64,000 nucleotides of DNA from Margaritifera margaritifera (taxonomy: Eukaryota; Mollusca; Bivalvia; Unionida; Margaritiferidae). Made by a program: the position numbers and the translations under genes. Under the pieces are notes generated by a model. It was not told the DNA's origin. It saw only the letters and a program-made list of their open reading frames with translations, and ran no database searches. Positions within the stretch are counted from its first letter, which is position 1. Each line of letters opens with the position of its first letter. This document shows, piece after piece, positions 47,140 to 60,506 of this stretch. The stretch covers positions 186,001 through 250,000 of the forward strand of contig JAQPZY010001033.1 of NCBI GenBank assembly GCA_029931535.1, written 5' to 3'.

Positions 47140-47900
47140 GACTCTTTCTTGCTTTGATATTAAAAGTTATTATTACATGCATCTTGAAGACTGCTACACT
47201 GTCATAGCAAATATAGGTCACTATCGACCTGTTATGTTTATTTGTAGTTAAAAGTTGTACTCAACTGTGATCAGCATGGAACCAAATGTTCCATTGAAGG
47301 AATGCCATGGACCCTGATCTGAAATCACCTCTGCAGATTTCAGTTGGGTCTGCATAATACACAAGTAAATATGGTAAATTCTTCACCCATATAAAATGTA
47401 CTTCATCTTTGTTATTGTCTTTGTATTTGTTAACCTCCAATTAATATGTTCATGAATCAAGAAAAGCACAACACTGCCATACCATAACTGGGTCATATAG
47501 TGTAATGTTTCTTGCTTTCAATGGCAAGCATGCTTGACTAGTACCATTTTTTGTTCTCACTTCTAAAATATAAACCAAACATACATATGACATTTTCTGA
47601 TGGCATTTTTGCTGTCATGTACATCGTCATCACAATTATTTTCATTAATTTCCATTTTTGGACTCTATTGCAAGTGCAGTTTATAAACTTCATGGATGCA
47701 TTAATCCAGCACTTAGGGTAGGTTACAGCAACCTACTTCCAGTGCTTCATAGTCATTGATCACATTAAGTTTCATCCTTTATCAATTTGTATATGACACT
47801 ATTGTATATGCTATTTATGGAACCTAATGGCTGCTTTCATCACCATGAATGCTACTCAGTACAAAAATTGGTGACAGTGACCCATTTTTCATGCTTCAGT
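47140..47900. repeat. Diffuse, strongly diverged relatives of the 40000-41585 array
   Basis: Phrases such as 'CATCTTGAAGACTGCTACAC', 'AGGTCACTATCGACCTG', 'GGTGACAGTGACCCATTTTT' and 'CATGCTTCAGTAA' echo the intron 6 array. The order is partly lost. Homology is likely but the unit boundaries are unclear. Confidence 0.4.
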
Positions 47901-50900
47901 AATTACTGTACTCCATTATTTTATTTTGGACATATGAGCAGGCTGGACTTTGCATTTTACTGAAGAAAACAATGTATATTTGTTGTGAGTCATATCTAGT
48001 CTAAGTTTGAAAAACTTTTTGCCAATAAATTTGGATGTATTCATAAATAAATCAAATAATTTTGTGTAGAGTCTCAAAAAATCTGAAAACCAAATGTGGA
48101 AATTTAGATTTAAAATTGCCATCATTATAGAGTTAACTGACACATTTCTTCATCATGGAAGAATAATGAAAACTATTGAAAATTTCATAAAGTAGACCTT
48201 CTTTTTAAGAATTGTTGGATATTAATACACAAGAATTGAGAAATTTCATGTGATAAATTCAGATATATCTTCTAAGATTTGTTCAAAATCTCACACATAT
48301 ACTCAGCAAAGAAAGAAATATATAAGTTAAAAGAGATTAAATTTCATAGTTATGCATGTGCTTGTCAAAATTTGTATGAATGCTCACAAAATGTATGTTG
48401 GGTTTTTCATTGCTTAAGATATTGTTGAGACTAGTCAAGTGTATTGAGCATAAATAATGATTATGCATGCTGCAGTCATATACAGTCATACACACCATAC
48501 TTATTATATCTAGACAAGGCTTAAGGACAAGTGTGATCTCAACATTATAGTCGTTGTGAAAAGACCTTGAACCATTTTGTTCTGCTTCAAACATGGTTTT
48601 CTTGTCTTAAAGATTATAATATGGAGGTCACACATGATCTCAGGCTTTGTCTAATTATGATGCAGGTGCTGCAAATATAAAATATGACATTTTCAGTGTT
48701 GATAAGTAATACCTTTCTTTTTTTGTTGAGTATATTTAGTTAATATTGCAATTAGATCTTGGGACCATCAGTGATATTTCATTTTGTGTCAAAACATGTA
48801 ACTAGTTTTCTGGTTTGACTTTAGTAAAGCATATCAGATATTGTAGCAAATTATGTGTGAATAATGTATTACTGCATCATTTGCTTACTTTATTAAAGAT
48901 TTTTATTACATCATAAACAAAGAGTAGTATTTCCCCATATTAATTTGGAAGTTTTCCGAGTTTTAACATTTCTTCCTATGCCTTTGACAGGCCATTGTCT
49001 GCAGTCTTAAAATGCATCTACTTGTTATTGATTAAAAAGAAATCTAGTTAAAAAAATTAAATAAATGCATAATAGTTGCAAGAATTTATATTTCCAGACT
49101 TTTGACTCCAGTTCATTACTGTTTTAATTCAAGACATAAGCTGGAGAGGACAAATCCATTGTCCTACAACCCAAGACAAGTTGAAAATTGTTTGCTTGGC
49201 AAATAAGCTTTTATTTTGTATTTTCTTAAGAATTTGTAATAACTATGAAGGAAAAATGCAGATTTTAGTGCAGTTTCATGAAAATCTAAATTCTGAGCAA
49301 GTGTACTGTTTTACCAGGATTTTTCTAGCCATGATAAGTCATCTTGCATTATGATAGGTTTGATATACTAATAATATCATGTTCGATAAAACTTATTCCA
49401 TATGTGAATCAAAAATAAAGAAAAAAAAAAAAAAATGAAGATAACAAGAATTTTTGAAGACATGTGATTTTAGGGTATTTCAAAACAATTCAATCAAAGA
49501 CATGTCTTTAGTTCAAAATTTTAACTAGTCAATAATACGCATATGGAAATATTCACAATATTAATGCATTTCATTTAGAGTCTTGATCTTTAAAGATTGT
49601 AACTTGGGAACCTATTATTTTAATTACAATGCAATATACTACAGCATAGTATCAGTTTAAATATATGCATTTCACCTATTTGGTATTTCTTAACTTGTCA
49701 CATTTGATTTTTTTAAATATAATTTTTAAAAATTGCAAGGTAAATGCTTTTCTACCATTGAATCTCTTGCTGTTGTTGGAATAAACCCAGGAAAATGTTG
49801 AGAAAAAAAACATTGTGACCTTTTCTTATGTGAAGGTTATATACATAAATGTGTAAAATGTTTGGGAAGATTGTAGCATATACTGTGATGATTGTCGACA
49901 GAAAAACAAAGAAACAAAATTAATACAGTAAAGATTGTTTATTACATTCTTGGATACAACATTTTATATGTTAGAACATTTTAATTTAATTTCCCCAGCC
50001 AAATTCCTAATTACTATATATTTCAGAGGCTTTGTTATAATGTTCCTTTCTTACAATGTTTAATTGGTAATAACATTTGATTTGTGTGGTCCATCAGAAC
50101 AAATTACCTCAATTATAATGTTTTTATCACCTGACGTACCAAAGCCAAGTAAACAATGGCGGGCATTTAAATAACAAAGGCATGATAATCATGTTTCATT
50201 TATTATCGGTAATTTAGAATCATTAAAGCATGATGAAAAAAAATGTTTTTGTTTTGTACTTTTTGACCAATAATTTAGAAATATCCTTTATCAATCATTC
50301 TATACCTGTATGTTGAATAATTGAGTACAGATCAGAGTGACACACCTAATATTCTTTATGAGCATTGAAATACTTATAAACAAAAAGAATCAGATTAATA
50401 AAAAACAGATGACTATTGACAATTTCTTTCCATCCAAATAAATAAAGGACTAATTTAGTAGTCATGTTATTTAACCAAGACATTTTCACATAAAAGTTAT
50501 TTTTATGATTCACTGGCTGGTAAATGTACATGTATGTTGACACTTTCATTGGATGATAAAACTTACTGGTTAATTTGTTTTCATGATAACATGTATTTAT
50601 ACAAATGCATGCTGTTTGAAAATTTAATTACCATTACATATGAGTTCGGATACATTTTTCTGACAGTAATCGTACCAGTATAAACTGTTTACTACATTTA
50701 TGTCAAATATTGAAATGTACATCAGCATGGACATATACATAAACATTTTGAAAAATAAACACTGAATTCGAATGGAATATTTCATGGTTATAAGGTTATA
50801 CAAATCTCAGTCCCCTGTGAAACATAAACAATCTTTACTGTAATAATATTCTGGTTTAAATATTATTGGGGTAAGCATTACAGAAAGTAAAATATTTGAA

Positions 50901-51170
50901 GAATGTGCTAAATTACAGAAATGTTATTAATTCTATTTGTTTAAGTAAGCCAAATACCAGTATGATAGAAATATATTTATTATGAAAAAAAGCAGGAATA
51001 AATTGATCTTGATTTCCTTGCTATATAACAGACCTATTAGCATCTGTTACAAATGCCTTAAGTTTCTTTCACTCTAAAATGGTTAACCATTCCTTCAGAT
51101 CATATTGTAATAAGACAGCATGTGCTGAGATCTGTTATACAAGCTTTAGATTTTAGTAGCAATAATTGTT
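47901..51170. other. Intergenic AT-rich stretch, nothing recognised
   Basis: Over 3 kb of unique AT-rich DNA has only homopolymer runs (for example A15 near 49420-49434). No reading frame above chance length or with a known motif is present. Confidence 0.45.
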
Positions 51171-51179
51171 CTATATTTT

Positions 51180-53520
51180 TTATATTTATTCCCATAGACA
51201 AGCAGGGACAGTGCCTCGGAACTTAACCATAAGAAATATATAGAGTACATATATGTTAGACCATAATGGGAGATCAGAGGTTTTTAAATGTATCATTTTT
51301 AACCCACCTTTTTTGATGCTCTTTACAAACACAACTCCTTTTGATTTTATCAGGTGACCCATTCCACAAGTATCAAACAATTAATGATTTGGCAATGGTA
51401 TTAATAAGTGATTCATTTTTTATACTATTTTTCCATATGGAGCAATCATTCTTTTTGACCACTGTGTCAGCATTCTTCTTATTTGTGTTATTTTAGGAAT
51501 AAAGTTTTGTTTCACAATTTAATATGTTTGTTGAAAATTTCACTCCCAACATGGTAAAAATTCCTGTTTTCTAGTTAAGATTGAACTCCTTACATAGCCT
51601 GAGATTTCTATTTTCCATGTTTCCAATCCAACTACTTTTGTTTTAACTATATTTACATAATGGAGTGTTTTGCAAATATCTCTAACATTAATCAAGTTTG
51701 TCAAGTGATTCTTCAGTACCATCTAGGAATATGGAAGTGTCGTCTGCATGTTTCTGTAAATAAAATTCAGTATCCTGTACTTTAATGCCTCTTATCTCCT
51801 GATTCTTGCTAATCATAATTACCAGTATCTTTGCACAGAGAATGAATAAATATAGCAACAGGGGATCTCCTTGCCTACATCCTGTACCTGTGTTAAACCA
51901 AGATGATGGAAGCCCATTGATTATTACACAAGATTTAATTTTATTATAAAAGACCATTACCCATTTTACAATAGATTCACCAAAATTAAAATAATACAGT
52001 AATTTTCTTAATAATACCTAGTCCAGAGAATCAGATGAAATTTTCAAAATTAAATGGGAGTAGAAGTCCAGGTATTTTCCTCTCTTCAACATAATTTAAC
52101 TTGTTATAAATCATGCTAATGTTTTCCCTATTAAACCTGCCTTATAGAAAACCAGTTTTGTCTTCATGTATTATAATTGTCAAAACCTGTTTAAATCTAT
52201 TGCCTATGCACTTTGATGCTATTTTATAAGTCAAATTCAAAAGAGAAATTAGATGCCAATTTTTGAGAAGTTGTTATCGTTATCTTCTTTCAGTATGCAG
52301 GTAATAATGCCCTCGTTTTGGGTAGCTGGAAATTCACCCATTATATAAGCGTAGTTAATTGCTTGAACTAAGAAATGGCCCAGATTTTTCCAGAAAATAT
52401 TTTAAAACGGGAGTAAAGCTGTCAGATCATGGACTTTTGTTATTTTTTAAGTGCTGCCACAGTTTCCCCTTCCAAAGAATTTCTGCCACTATCATTAAAT
52501 TTAGAAATACCAAAGCGTTCAAACATTTTAAACAAGTTTCCATTTTCTACATTTCTTCATGGATAGAGATTTTGGTAGTAATTTTGTGCTTCTAAAATAA
52601 CTTTATGTTACACAAGTACCTTTCCATCATTAACTATGGGAGTATTTATATTTTTTACTAATGATATTCCTTACCATTGACTCCTATAACCTTTTATACC
52701 TGATTTCGTTAAGTTGCTTTTTGCACCAATAAACAATGATCTGTTATTTTATTGGACTGTACATCAATAATTTCTTCAAGTAACTGTTTTTCCTTATTTT
52801 CATTTTTTTTTCTTCTTGCAAGCTAATTCCGGTACAGTTTTCCCCCAATTTCCATTATAAGTACATCAAGAAAAATTGGATCATTTATTTTTAGAAGCAT
52901 ATCACTGTCTTGGACTTCAATGTTATTATATATGTACATGGCTGTGGTATATTTAATTATAACTTAATGCATTACATCTTTGACTATTTTTATGTACTCA
53001 TAATCCTTTAAAAAAGAGTTGTTAAATTTTTCCAAAAAGGTTTTGCTTTTATAAATTTTATAAATTTAAAGTTGATGTTAATTGAAGTTTGAGCCGATCT
53101 GTATTTCATCTCAATATTCGCATCCCATACTTCCTGTATCAAATTTTCTGATGTTAGAAAGTAATTGAATATCGCTTTTTTGGTAGAGTTTATCTTATGC
53201 CAGGTGTATCGATTCTTTTCCATATTCAAATCTCTCCAGATATCTACTCAGTTATATTTATTTCACAAATCAATCACATTTTCCCTAACTCTGGGGTTAT
53301 TTATACAAGGGTAGTTAAATGTTTCAACATCAGGAACAAAAAGAAGGTTAAAATCTCTGGCTAAAATAATGTGATCATTTTCAAGTTGTTAAATATTTCG
53401 CTTAATTCCTTGGTAGAAATCCTGAAGATCTTTGTTCATACCATAAATATTTATCCCCTAAACCTTGACATTTTACTGAAGTTATTGTTATGTTATCCAT
53501 GGACATATTTACATTTAGAT
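51180..53520 (-). mobile_element. Decayed L1-like LINE (antisense), endonuclease to RT
   Basis: On the minus strand, in order, it shows an ORF2 start ('MDNITITSVKCQGLGDK', about 53505-53455), an internally deleted endonuclease ('YGMNKDLQDFYQGIK', then 'RYTWHKINSTKKAIFNYFL' at 53220-53160), and the linker. The RT follows, with 'TGTGCRQGDPLLLYLFIL' (about 51890) and the catalytic box 'QKHADDTSIFLDG' (about 51740). A last piece 'KKGGLKMIHL' lies near 51290. Many stops and shifts show it is old, and its YADD box is altered to HADD. It ends before the C-terminal knuckle. Confidence 0.85.
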
Positions 53521-54430
53521 TCTAAAACAAAAATTTAGTTCATAAATACATATGTGCAGAGATAATGATATACAAGTTGAAAATATCAGGTCATGAACCA
53601 AAACTTGGAGTAAAACTGTGAATTACGGTCACTCTAAAATAAGAGGTCATGGACTGAGACTGATGCAAAAAAAAAAAATAAAAAAAATAAGGAGAACCAA
53701 AGGGAAGAATTACATGAACAAAGTATAAAGAGAACAAAAAAATTATGTTGGTTCAGAGCTGGTCCGTTTTCCGCCTTACCCGTAACAATACATACTATCT
53801 AATAAAAGGTGCTGTACTGAGTCAATTATTTTCTTGGACATTTAACAAATCTTGCAAGATACTTAGTGGCAATAATTGTCAGTCCTTCTTGATGTTGGCT
53901 TAAATATCTTAGAAGTCATTCAATAAATTAAGTGAATACCATTTTCACATGTTTTTCTATCTCTAAGCAAATTCGTTTTCTTTTTCTTATTACTGTCACT
54001 ATGTGCAGATTATGTGATTCTGCCTATGTATGCATGTGTAATATCGCGTGTACCCTTCTACTCTATTTTATATAGAGGTCTTACCTTTGTTTACGATTGT
54101 TGATTTTCTCTAGAAGTTTGATCCTCTTGAAAGGGGGGTGAGGGTGGGGAGTAATGAGCTGGAGAGATTGTGAAAAAAAAAATAATGAGAATAGTGTGCG
54201 TCTGATGCAGCCTAAGTGCAGACTCTAGTTTTCTTTTTTTTTTCTTTTTTTTAAAGCTGTTTCTACTGCTGCTTCACTGCTGCTGGAGGTAACTGATGTG
54301 GGTTTTTTCACCCCGTTGACGGGGAGTGTATAGTAATCCTCATATCTATACGTCCTTCCATCAGCACACAATCTCCATAAAACTTGCGACTTTTGTTCGA
54401 GTTATTGCCCTTTATGACTTGGAGTCTGGT
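53521..54430. other. Intergenic, nothing recognised
   Basis: Homopolymer runs, a G-rich patch near 54133-54155 and T-runs near 54232-54252. No gene is supported. Confidence 0.4.
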
Positions 54431-54439
54431 GGTAGGGTA

Positions 54440-54850
54440 TAACTGTAATCATTATGACAGTACATGTATCTTGTGAACACAGTTAGTCTCCCAGTTTTCA
54501 ATGAATTAACATGAAACTTTGTATATGTTATGGTCATTATGTAAAGATGTGCATATCGACAAATCACTTTCTCGCAATTATTATTAGAGTTATTGCCTTT
54601 ATGTCCTGCAGCTGAATGTGGTGTATCTTGTGAGCACAACTTGTCTTGCAGACTTTATGGATCGCTATTGAAATAGATGCATATGGTCATCATATAAAGA
54701 TGCACATATTGACAGATCTGTGTGCGCCCGTAACTTTTGTAAAACCTTTTGTGCTGTTTTTGGCTTACAGCTGGATGCAGTGTATAACAGAAGTTTGTAA
54801 ATGCAGCTACACTTTCAGTTTTTAGTGAATTACTTTGAAACTAAGTACAG
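54440..54850 (+). repeat. Three diverged tandem units, about 165 bp
   Basis: Recurring blocks are 'GTGTATCTTGTGAGCACAAC' with a variant at 54468, 'CTCCCAGTTTTCAATGAATT', 'ATGAAACTTTGTATATG', 'TATGGTCATTATGTAAAGAT' and 'GTGCATAT(C/T)GACA'. They start near 54468, 54613 and 54785. It is non-coding. Confidence 0.7.
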
Positions 54851-55273
54851 TACACGCATCGTGGATTTCGGAAAATCCACGCAGCCGCGGCAGACATTTA
54901 ATCCATCCACTCTGTATCCATCACAGACTTAACATAGTGGTCATCGTGGCTATCCACGTCGTGGCTCGTAATAGACGCCTTACGTTTTATTGTCCCCCAC
55001 CAGAAAGTCACAGCAATATAATTATTTAATAGTCGTCGTCTACTATATCGCGTGGAACGTACCTGTGGGCTGAGCTACAGTAGATGGTGGAGAATGGTCT
55101 TTTGAAGCTGTACACAATGCTTTTTAATACTTAAAGACTCGCCCAAAAAAACTCATCAACATACAAGTATTGCTAGAGGTGAGGGATACATATTATCGAG
55201 CATAAAATCCTATGAGTATATTTAGGTGCTTCCCAAAATATATAAGATATAATGGTAGTACAATGGTTATGTA

Positions 55274-55281
<8 letters not shown>
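54851..55281. other. Locally GC-richer intergenic patch
   Basis: The patch at 54855-54980 holds a small inverted pair ('CGTGGATTTC...GAAAATCCACG') and repeated 'CATCGTGG/CACGTCGTGG'. I see no supported exon. It may be a decayed element. Confidence 0.3.
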
Positions 55282-55354
<73 letters not shown>

Positions 55355-55370
55355 GAGAGAGAGATTCTGC
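55282..55370. repeat. (TA)n microsatellite with short GA tail
   Basis: About 72 bp of TA alternation ends in CGAGAGAGAGA. A T-run follows at about 55473-55502. Confidence 0.97.
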
Positions 55371-55471
55371 ATTTAGTTAGAGCTGGTTCATACAACAAGA
55401 AGACGTTTAAGCAGTCTGTAAAATGATTGCATGGACTATTCATTAAAATAAAGAATATGAGAAACGAGGTT

Positions 55472-55502
<31 letters not shown>

Positions 55503-56310
55503 CGGTGGTCGTGGTGGTGGGGTGCCGCTACCTACTTTACACTCTTTTACTCAACATGCTTCTGTACAATGAAAATACGTATACCGGTAGCCAATAAACA
55601 TCATCTAGTCCAGCCTCAGTGTATCACGTAAACACAACATATACATATATGCGACACGTTTTTCCCTAAATTGAGGAGCCGGAGGACTAGACACGTGTTG
55701 AGACTTGTGGTATACCTACTATTGAAAAAAATACCCTACTAAGCACGTGCAGCTGTAGGCATTGTTAACAGTTCATAACAGAGACTTATAGCGCTGGTTT
55801 TTGTCATCCGACGAGTTTAATATTTCTAAATGTAAGGGTGAACGTGAGGTAAAAGTTTATTTTAACCTGATACATATACGATTTCATTTGGTGTGTTCTT
55901 CCAATCGATATAACATGTACCGCAGAACAGTGTTTCTGAATGTCAAGCAAATTATCAGTTAATTTGCTAGTGTACCACTAAATTGTTTTATTTGAACCCG
56001 ATCGACCTTTCTGAGAAGTTCCCGTGATTACAAATAAACAGTTCTCGCCGATAAAACATGTACAAAAAGCGTATTGAGACAGGGTTTAGTAATTAAGCCA
56101 AGACTTGGACCAATAAGTTGTTCTCCGCCTTTTTTATATCTGACATGACTGGTGGTGACCGCCAGCAGCCATCGCTGATAAATGAACAACAACAACAACA
56201 ACACAAAAAAAAAGAAAAAAAAAGAAGAAGAGGTATATAACAATTTCCTGGTCTTGCCAAGACTCGGAAATGACTGAAACGGGGTCTATAATCAAAACAA
56301 CGGAGTTTTA
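55371..56310. other. Intergenic, moderately GC, no gene supported
   Basis: It contains the T-run, a 'GGTGGTCGTGGTGGTGG' patch and, at 56105-56140, a diverged arm related to the hairpin at 44627-44717. It otherwise looks unique. Confidence 0.35.
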
Positions 56311-56513
56311 GGGATCCACGGTAGCTCAGTTGGTAGAGCGTCGGACTCATAATTCAAGGATCGCGGGTTATATACTCAACCAGGCCAGCCCTATTCGGCT
56401 GCCTCGGTGTGTCCATGAGAAAAAAAAACTTAGCTACTATTTCCTCAGCATGGTATAGCCAATAATGTTAAAAGTCCCGTTAAAGCCAACAAGACAAAAA
56501 CAAAAACAAAACA
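56311..56513 (+). mobile_element. tRNA-derived SINE, second family, (CAAAAA)n tail
   Basis: The head 'CCACGGTAGCTCAGTTGGTA' followed by GAGCG is a tRNA-like A box. 'GGATCGCGGGTTATATACTC' is a degenerate B box with the GTTCGA core lost. The body has 'GCCTCGGTGTGTCCATGAG', 'CTATTTCCTCAGCATGGTAT' and 'AAAAGTCCCGTTAAAGCC', ending in ACAAAAACAAAAACAAAAC. The B-box damage and the non-tRNA body argue against a functional tRNA gene. Confidence 0.8.
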
Positions 56514-56759
56514 GAGTGTTGATGCAGTGCAGTAGTAGGTAATGGTGTAAACTTTCTAAAGTAAAGAGCAAGATTTGTAGAGGATCAGGAAAAAATATCT
56601 GTTGTAAGTGACACAAAGTTGTCGCCATTTCGCAATGATGTCAGAGCTTATGAGCAGAATATAATAGATCATCGACACCATCAGTTTTCAATTTTTGCTC
56701 CAAATTCGATCTAAAAAAGTATTAAAATAAATTCACATGTATCTGCTTAGGGTATAACC

Positions 56760-57065
56760 ACATTTCAGAGAAACGATATCTGTCCAAAATAATTTTGATT
56801 CATATAACCAATTTACACATTTCAGAGAAACGATATCTGTCCAAAATATTTTTGATTCATATAACCAATTTACACATTCATTTTTTTTTCTACTTAGAAC
56901 AAAATTACATGATACAGTGTATTTAATATGTTTTTTTTACTCTTACTGTAAATCAATAATGGCTAATGTTAATAATTCTCTTACTGTAAGTCAATATTGG
57001 CTAATGTTAATAATTCTCTTACTGTAAGTCAATATTGGCTAATGTTAATAATTCTCTTATTCATT
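56760..57065 (+). repeat. Two neighbouring short tandem repeats
   Basis: At 56762-56878, 'ACATTTCAGAGAAACGATAT' then 'CTGTCCAAAATA' and 'TTTTGATTCATATAACCAAT' occurs twice. At 56940-57062, 'CTCTTACTGTAAGTCAATAT' then 'TGGCTAATGTTAATAATT' occurs three times. Both are nearly exact and therefore recent. Confidence 0.95.
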
Positions 57066-58590
57066 TGAAGTTAAGGTATATCTATTTAATTCATAATATT
57101 AAACTTGGTTACATGTTTAAGTTTTTACATATAACAAACTTTTAATTATCGATAGTGACCCAAAAGTAGAAGAGTAACCTTTCTGTTCGTACAGCTAATC
57201 TCTGTGTCACTCCTGGCCAAAACATACATATTTCTTATCACCGCCAGGTACTTTCACATTTAAGCTAATATGGGTCAGCATTATATTAGCATGAAACATT
57301 CTGTACATTTTCTAGTCTTTTCTTTTTATGGCGTACAGTGGAGCAGTTTATGTTTGTTATTGAAATATTGATGGTGTTCACATTTATGTCACTGTTTCCC
57401 CTTTACTCGTTTAGCAAATAAACTTAAAAGTTGTCGTAGCACTACAGTAATAGTTTTACGACTATGAACAAACTTTCAGTGCTCGTTGGAAGATTAATAT
57501 GTTTACTTAGTTACCACGATTGTTGCCCTAATAAAGGCGCAGACCATTTAATATAGGGGCAGGGTGTTGCTGGGTTTGCAGTTAAGCTTGATTTTTGTTG
57601 TTGTTGTTGTTGTTTCTGCTGCTTTGATTGACAATTAAATATCGGTAAGCAGGAAGGGAACGTTTATGCCATTTTGTTAAAAAGAAAAAGTTCAAATCAT
57701 TGGTTGAGAGTAATACAACGTTATTATTTCTGTATTTTAAAAAAAAGAACAAAAACAAAACAAAACAACAACAACATGTAATCAGGGTTCACGATCAGTT
57801 CACCTGCCAAGGGTCATGGGTCGTGACCATTACACCAGCCTCTTGAATTCGGAAAGCTTCACATACGCAATCACATCTTATGTAAGGTTGTAAATATGTT
57901 GTCTTTGTGCTGTTTTATTATCTGTACCAGGGAAGGCATGTCTCATCTGAAAAACATGATGCCCGGGAGGGGCATTTGTAACGATGAATTAGCTGCAAAT
58001 CTATCGTCATGCAGTGATGCGTGCTTGACGAACGATGAGTATACACGAGACATTAACAGAGTCGCCCTGGACAATTTGTGGTTTTCCACTCTAGTAATGA
58101 ATTATTAGGTGTTGATAACACCGACATGAACTTTGCCGATTTCAGTGGAAAGTTCACAGTGACGATGACATACCGTTTTGTGTTTGTCTTGACATTTATA
58201 GACCTGACGATCATGTTCAGTGTCATCTTTACCTGCAAGTGCTTATATTAGAATAGAAAACGCTCGACTATATGTTATCACCACTTGTTACAGGTAAGCC
58301 TTTTTAGTTCAGACTTGTACTGTCCCTCGTAATCTGTATGGACCAGTGCTCAAAGATATTTTTTTTCATGAGACACGGGTCCAGATAAGTGGTTCTAAAA
58401 ACGAATCACTTGCCCTGGCTCAAATTTCACGTGCTCCAAATAGGGTCTGAAAATTGTATTCTTTTTTCCTGGGTCCCTGACGTTTGAATCGCCAACCTGT
58501 CATTGAAGTCAAACTTAGCATATAATACAGTATTAATTCTGTGTAGTACTTCGTTACAAAGGTAAATATAGCTTTCCGTTAGATCCCACT
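57066..58590. other. Intergenic, nothing recognised
   Basis: It includes a (TTG)n/(TTGTTG) tract near 57594-57613 and a CAAAA/CAACAA tract near 57744-57776. Frames at 57896-58108 and 58053-58238 overlap on opposite strands with no recognised domain. Confidence 0.4.
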
Positions 58591-58662
58591 GTTTAATTGC
58601 TAATTTCTACCTATAGCTGCATCTTCATGGTTTAATATGCCTGTTATGACTCAATTGAGACG

Positions 58663-59010
58663 TCATCCGTATGGCTTTTTTCGGGGTAAAAATAGCTGGG
58701 TCTGAAGGTCACAAAAGTGGGTCCTGGATCTCGAGGTTAAGGAATTTTTCATCCCTGCAAAGGTCCATATACCTTTTTTATATTTATTTTGAAACAATGT
58801 TACAATTGATGTACAATAAGAACACGACAGGAGATAGTGATATTCATCCCCTATTTCTTGTGACTGACAGAGTGTACAATATCTTTCGTTATAGGAAACA
58901 TTAGCCCATCTACCAGTTTCAAACGAAAACCTGTGATTTGCAGTTCTAAACTTAATTAAGCTTTTAGATATAAGTTTTGGTAATGAGAAATAGATCTTTT
59001 CTAAATCCAA
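58663..59010 (-). pseudogene. LINE ORF2 C-terminus with zinc knuckle
   Basis: The frame contains 'KSLIKFRTANHRFSFETGRW', then 'RYCTLCQSQEIGDEYHYLLS' and 'CSYC'. The pattern C-x2-C-x9-H-x4-C is the conserved knuckle at the end of many Jockey/CR1-group LINE proteins. Confidence 0.85.
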
Positions 59011-59683
59011 ACTAGTTTTAAATAACCTGTAATTAAGACCTTAAGATGACGTATTGATATGAGCTGCCCAGGCTTGTCTGTATTGATCTTTTAGTCATAG
59101 TTCTGCAGATTTTGTTAACCATTTAACTGACAGAAAACTTTGATTTCTTCATACGAAGCTAAACCCAACATCACCTAATATAGATTTTACTTCTAGTATC
59201 CGTTTATTGTCATAGGAATTATCACAAACATGTTTGTATAAGAGCGAATATATATGATAAGACATTGTTTCTTCATAACCACTAATTAATCCAGCCCAAT
59301 AGTTTATCATGCGACTTTTAATGTTAAGAATTAAGGGGAACTGACCAAGTTCACAGTATACCATATATAGAGGGGTACATTTTTTGACATTCAGTAAACT
59401 TCTAAAGAAAGAAAGATGTGTTTTTATTCAACCATATCAGATCTTACAAATCCCCAAATTTCACAAGCATATGTTAAAATCGGTACAATGGTCTGATCTA
59501 ACAGTTTCAGCTGACAATCAATAATCAAATGTAAATTGTGTATACGCTTTTTAAATAAATGCATACCTTTATTAACTATGGATACTAGATTTTTCAGACC
59601 ATTGGAAAACTTTCCATTCTTGTGAAATATAAGGCCTAATTATTTATTTTCATCTACAACATGAATACCGGCATTTTGTTATC

Positions 59684-59968
59684 TTAAATTTGAATATGTG
59701 ATATTTTTGAACCAAATACAATATTAGTAATTTTTGTTTTCTCTGAATTGATTGTAAGTTTCCAGTTATCGCAATATCTACTAAATATATCAAGGTTATA
59801 TTGCATGTCAGCAAGATTATTTGCGACAAGTATAATGTCATCAGCGTATAAAAGCAACATAACATGTAACATATTTACAAAGTCAGTATGTTTGGAGGGT
59901 ACAGCGCAACCTCTACACCCATTTACTAATAAGAAAGAGTCTAGGTCATTGATGAATAAGGATAACAA
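59684..59968 (-). pseudogene. LINE RT catalytic-box fragment
   Basis: The frame holds 'SLFINDLDSFL', then 'VMLLLYADDIILVANNLADM' with the intact YADD box, and 'YCDNWKLTINSEKTKI'. It belongs to the same element as 60105-60506; the intervening block is in another frame. Confidence 0.9.
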
Positions 59969-60104
59969 TAATGGAGATATATTTTCCCCTTGTTTTACAC
60001 CTTTTTCACATGAGAAAAAACCGGAAAATCCATTATTTACACAGACACATGACTTGATATCATTATAAATACTTAATATAACATTAACGCACTTCCCCTG
60101 ACGC

Positions 60105-60506
60105 CTACCGAGTACAATTTATGCCATAATTCAACTCTCCATACATTATCAAAGGCGTTTTTAATATCAACAAAATTACAAAAAGTTTAATTTTGTAATG
60201 TCTAATAAAGTCAATAAGGCCGAACAAAAGAAAGATGTTGTCTATTGTGGAATAGCCATTCCTGAATCCAGATTGAGTCTCAGATAGTACTTTATTATCA
60301 TCAAAGAATTTTAAAAATCTTAAATTTAATATAACGGTAAAAACTTTGCCAAAACAGCTAATTAAAGTAATAGGTCTATAATTTGATATATCGGTTTTGT
60401 CACCTTTATATTTATAAATTGGCACAATAACACCTTTAGTCCAACCATCTGGTACGAAGTCGGTATTCAAGATTATATTAAAAAGTTTTACATACACATT
60501 TAACAT
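60105..60506 (-). pseudogene. LINE RT fingers/palm fragment
   Basis: The 133-residue frame carries 'GWTKGVIVPIYKYKGDKTDI', 'SNYRPITLISCFGKVFTVIL' and 'LSETQSGFRNGYSTIDNIFL', the standard RT blocks 1-3. The frame breaks just at the first catalytic Asp region ('FVILLILKTPL' in place of 'F-DL-KAFD'). Confidence 0.9.

Noticed and set aside
56311..56385. Possible tRNA gene (A box and CAT at the anticodon position)
   Set aside because: The B box lacks the GTTCGA core, the anticodon stem does not pair well, and the sequence continues into a SINE body with a CAAAAA tail. I treat it as a SINE head.
57896..58238. Possible short gene on either strand
   Set aside because: The frames overlap on opposite strands, show no domain or splice context, and are of chance length.
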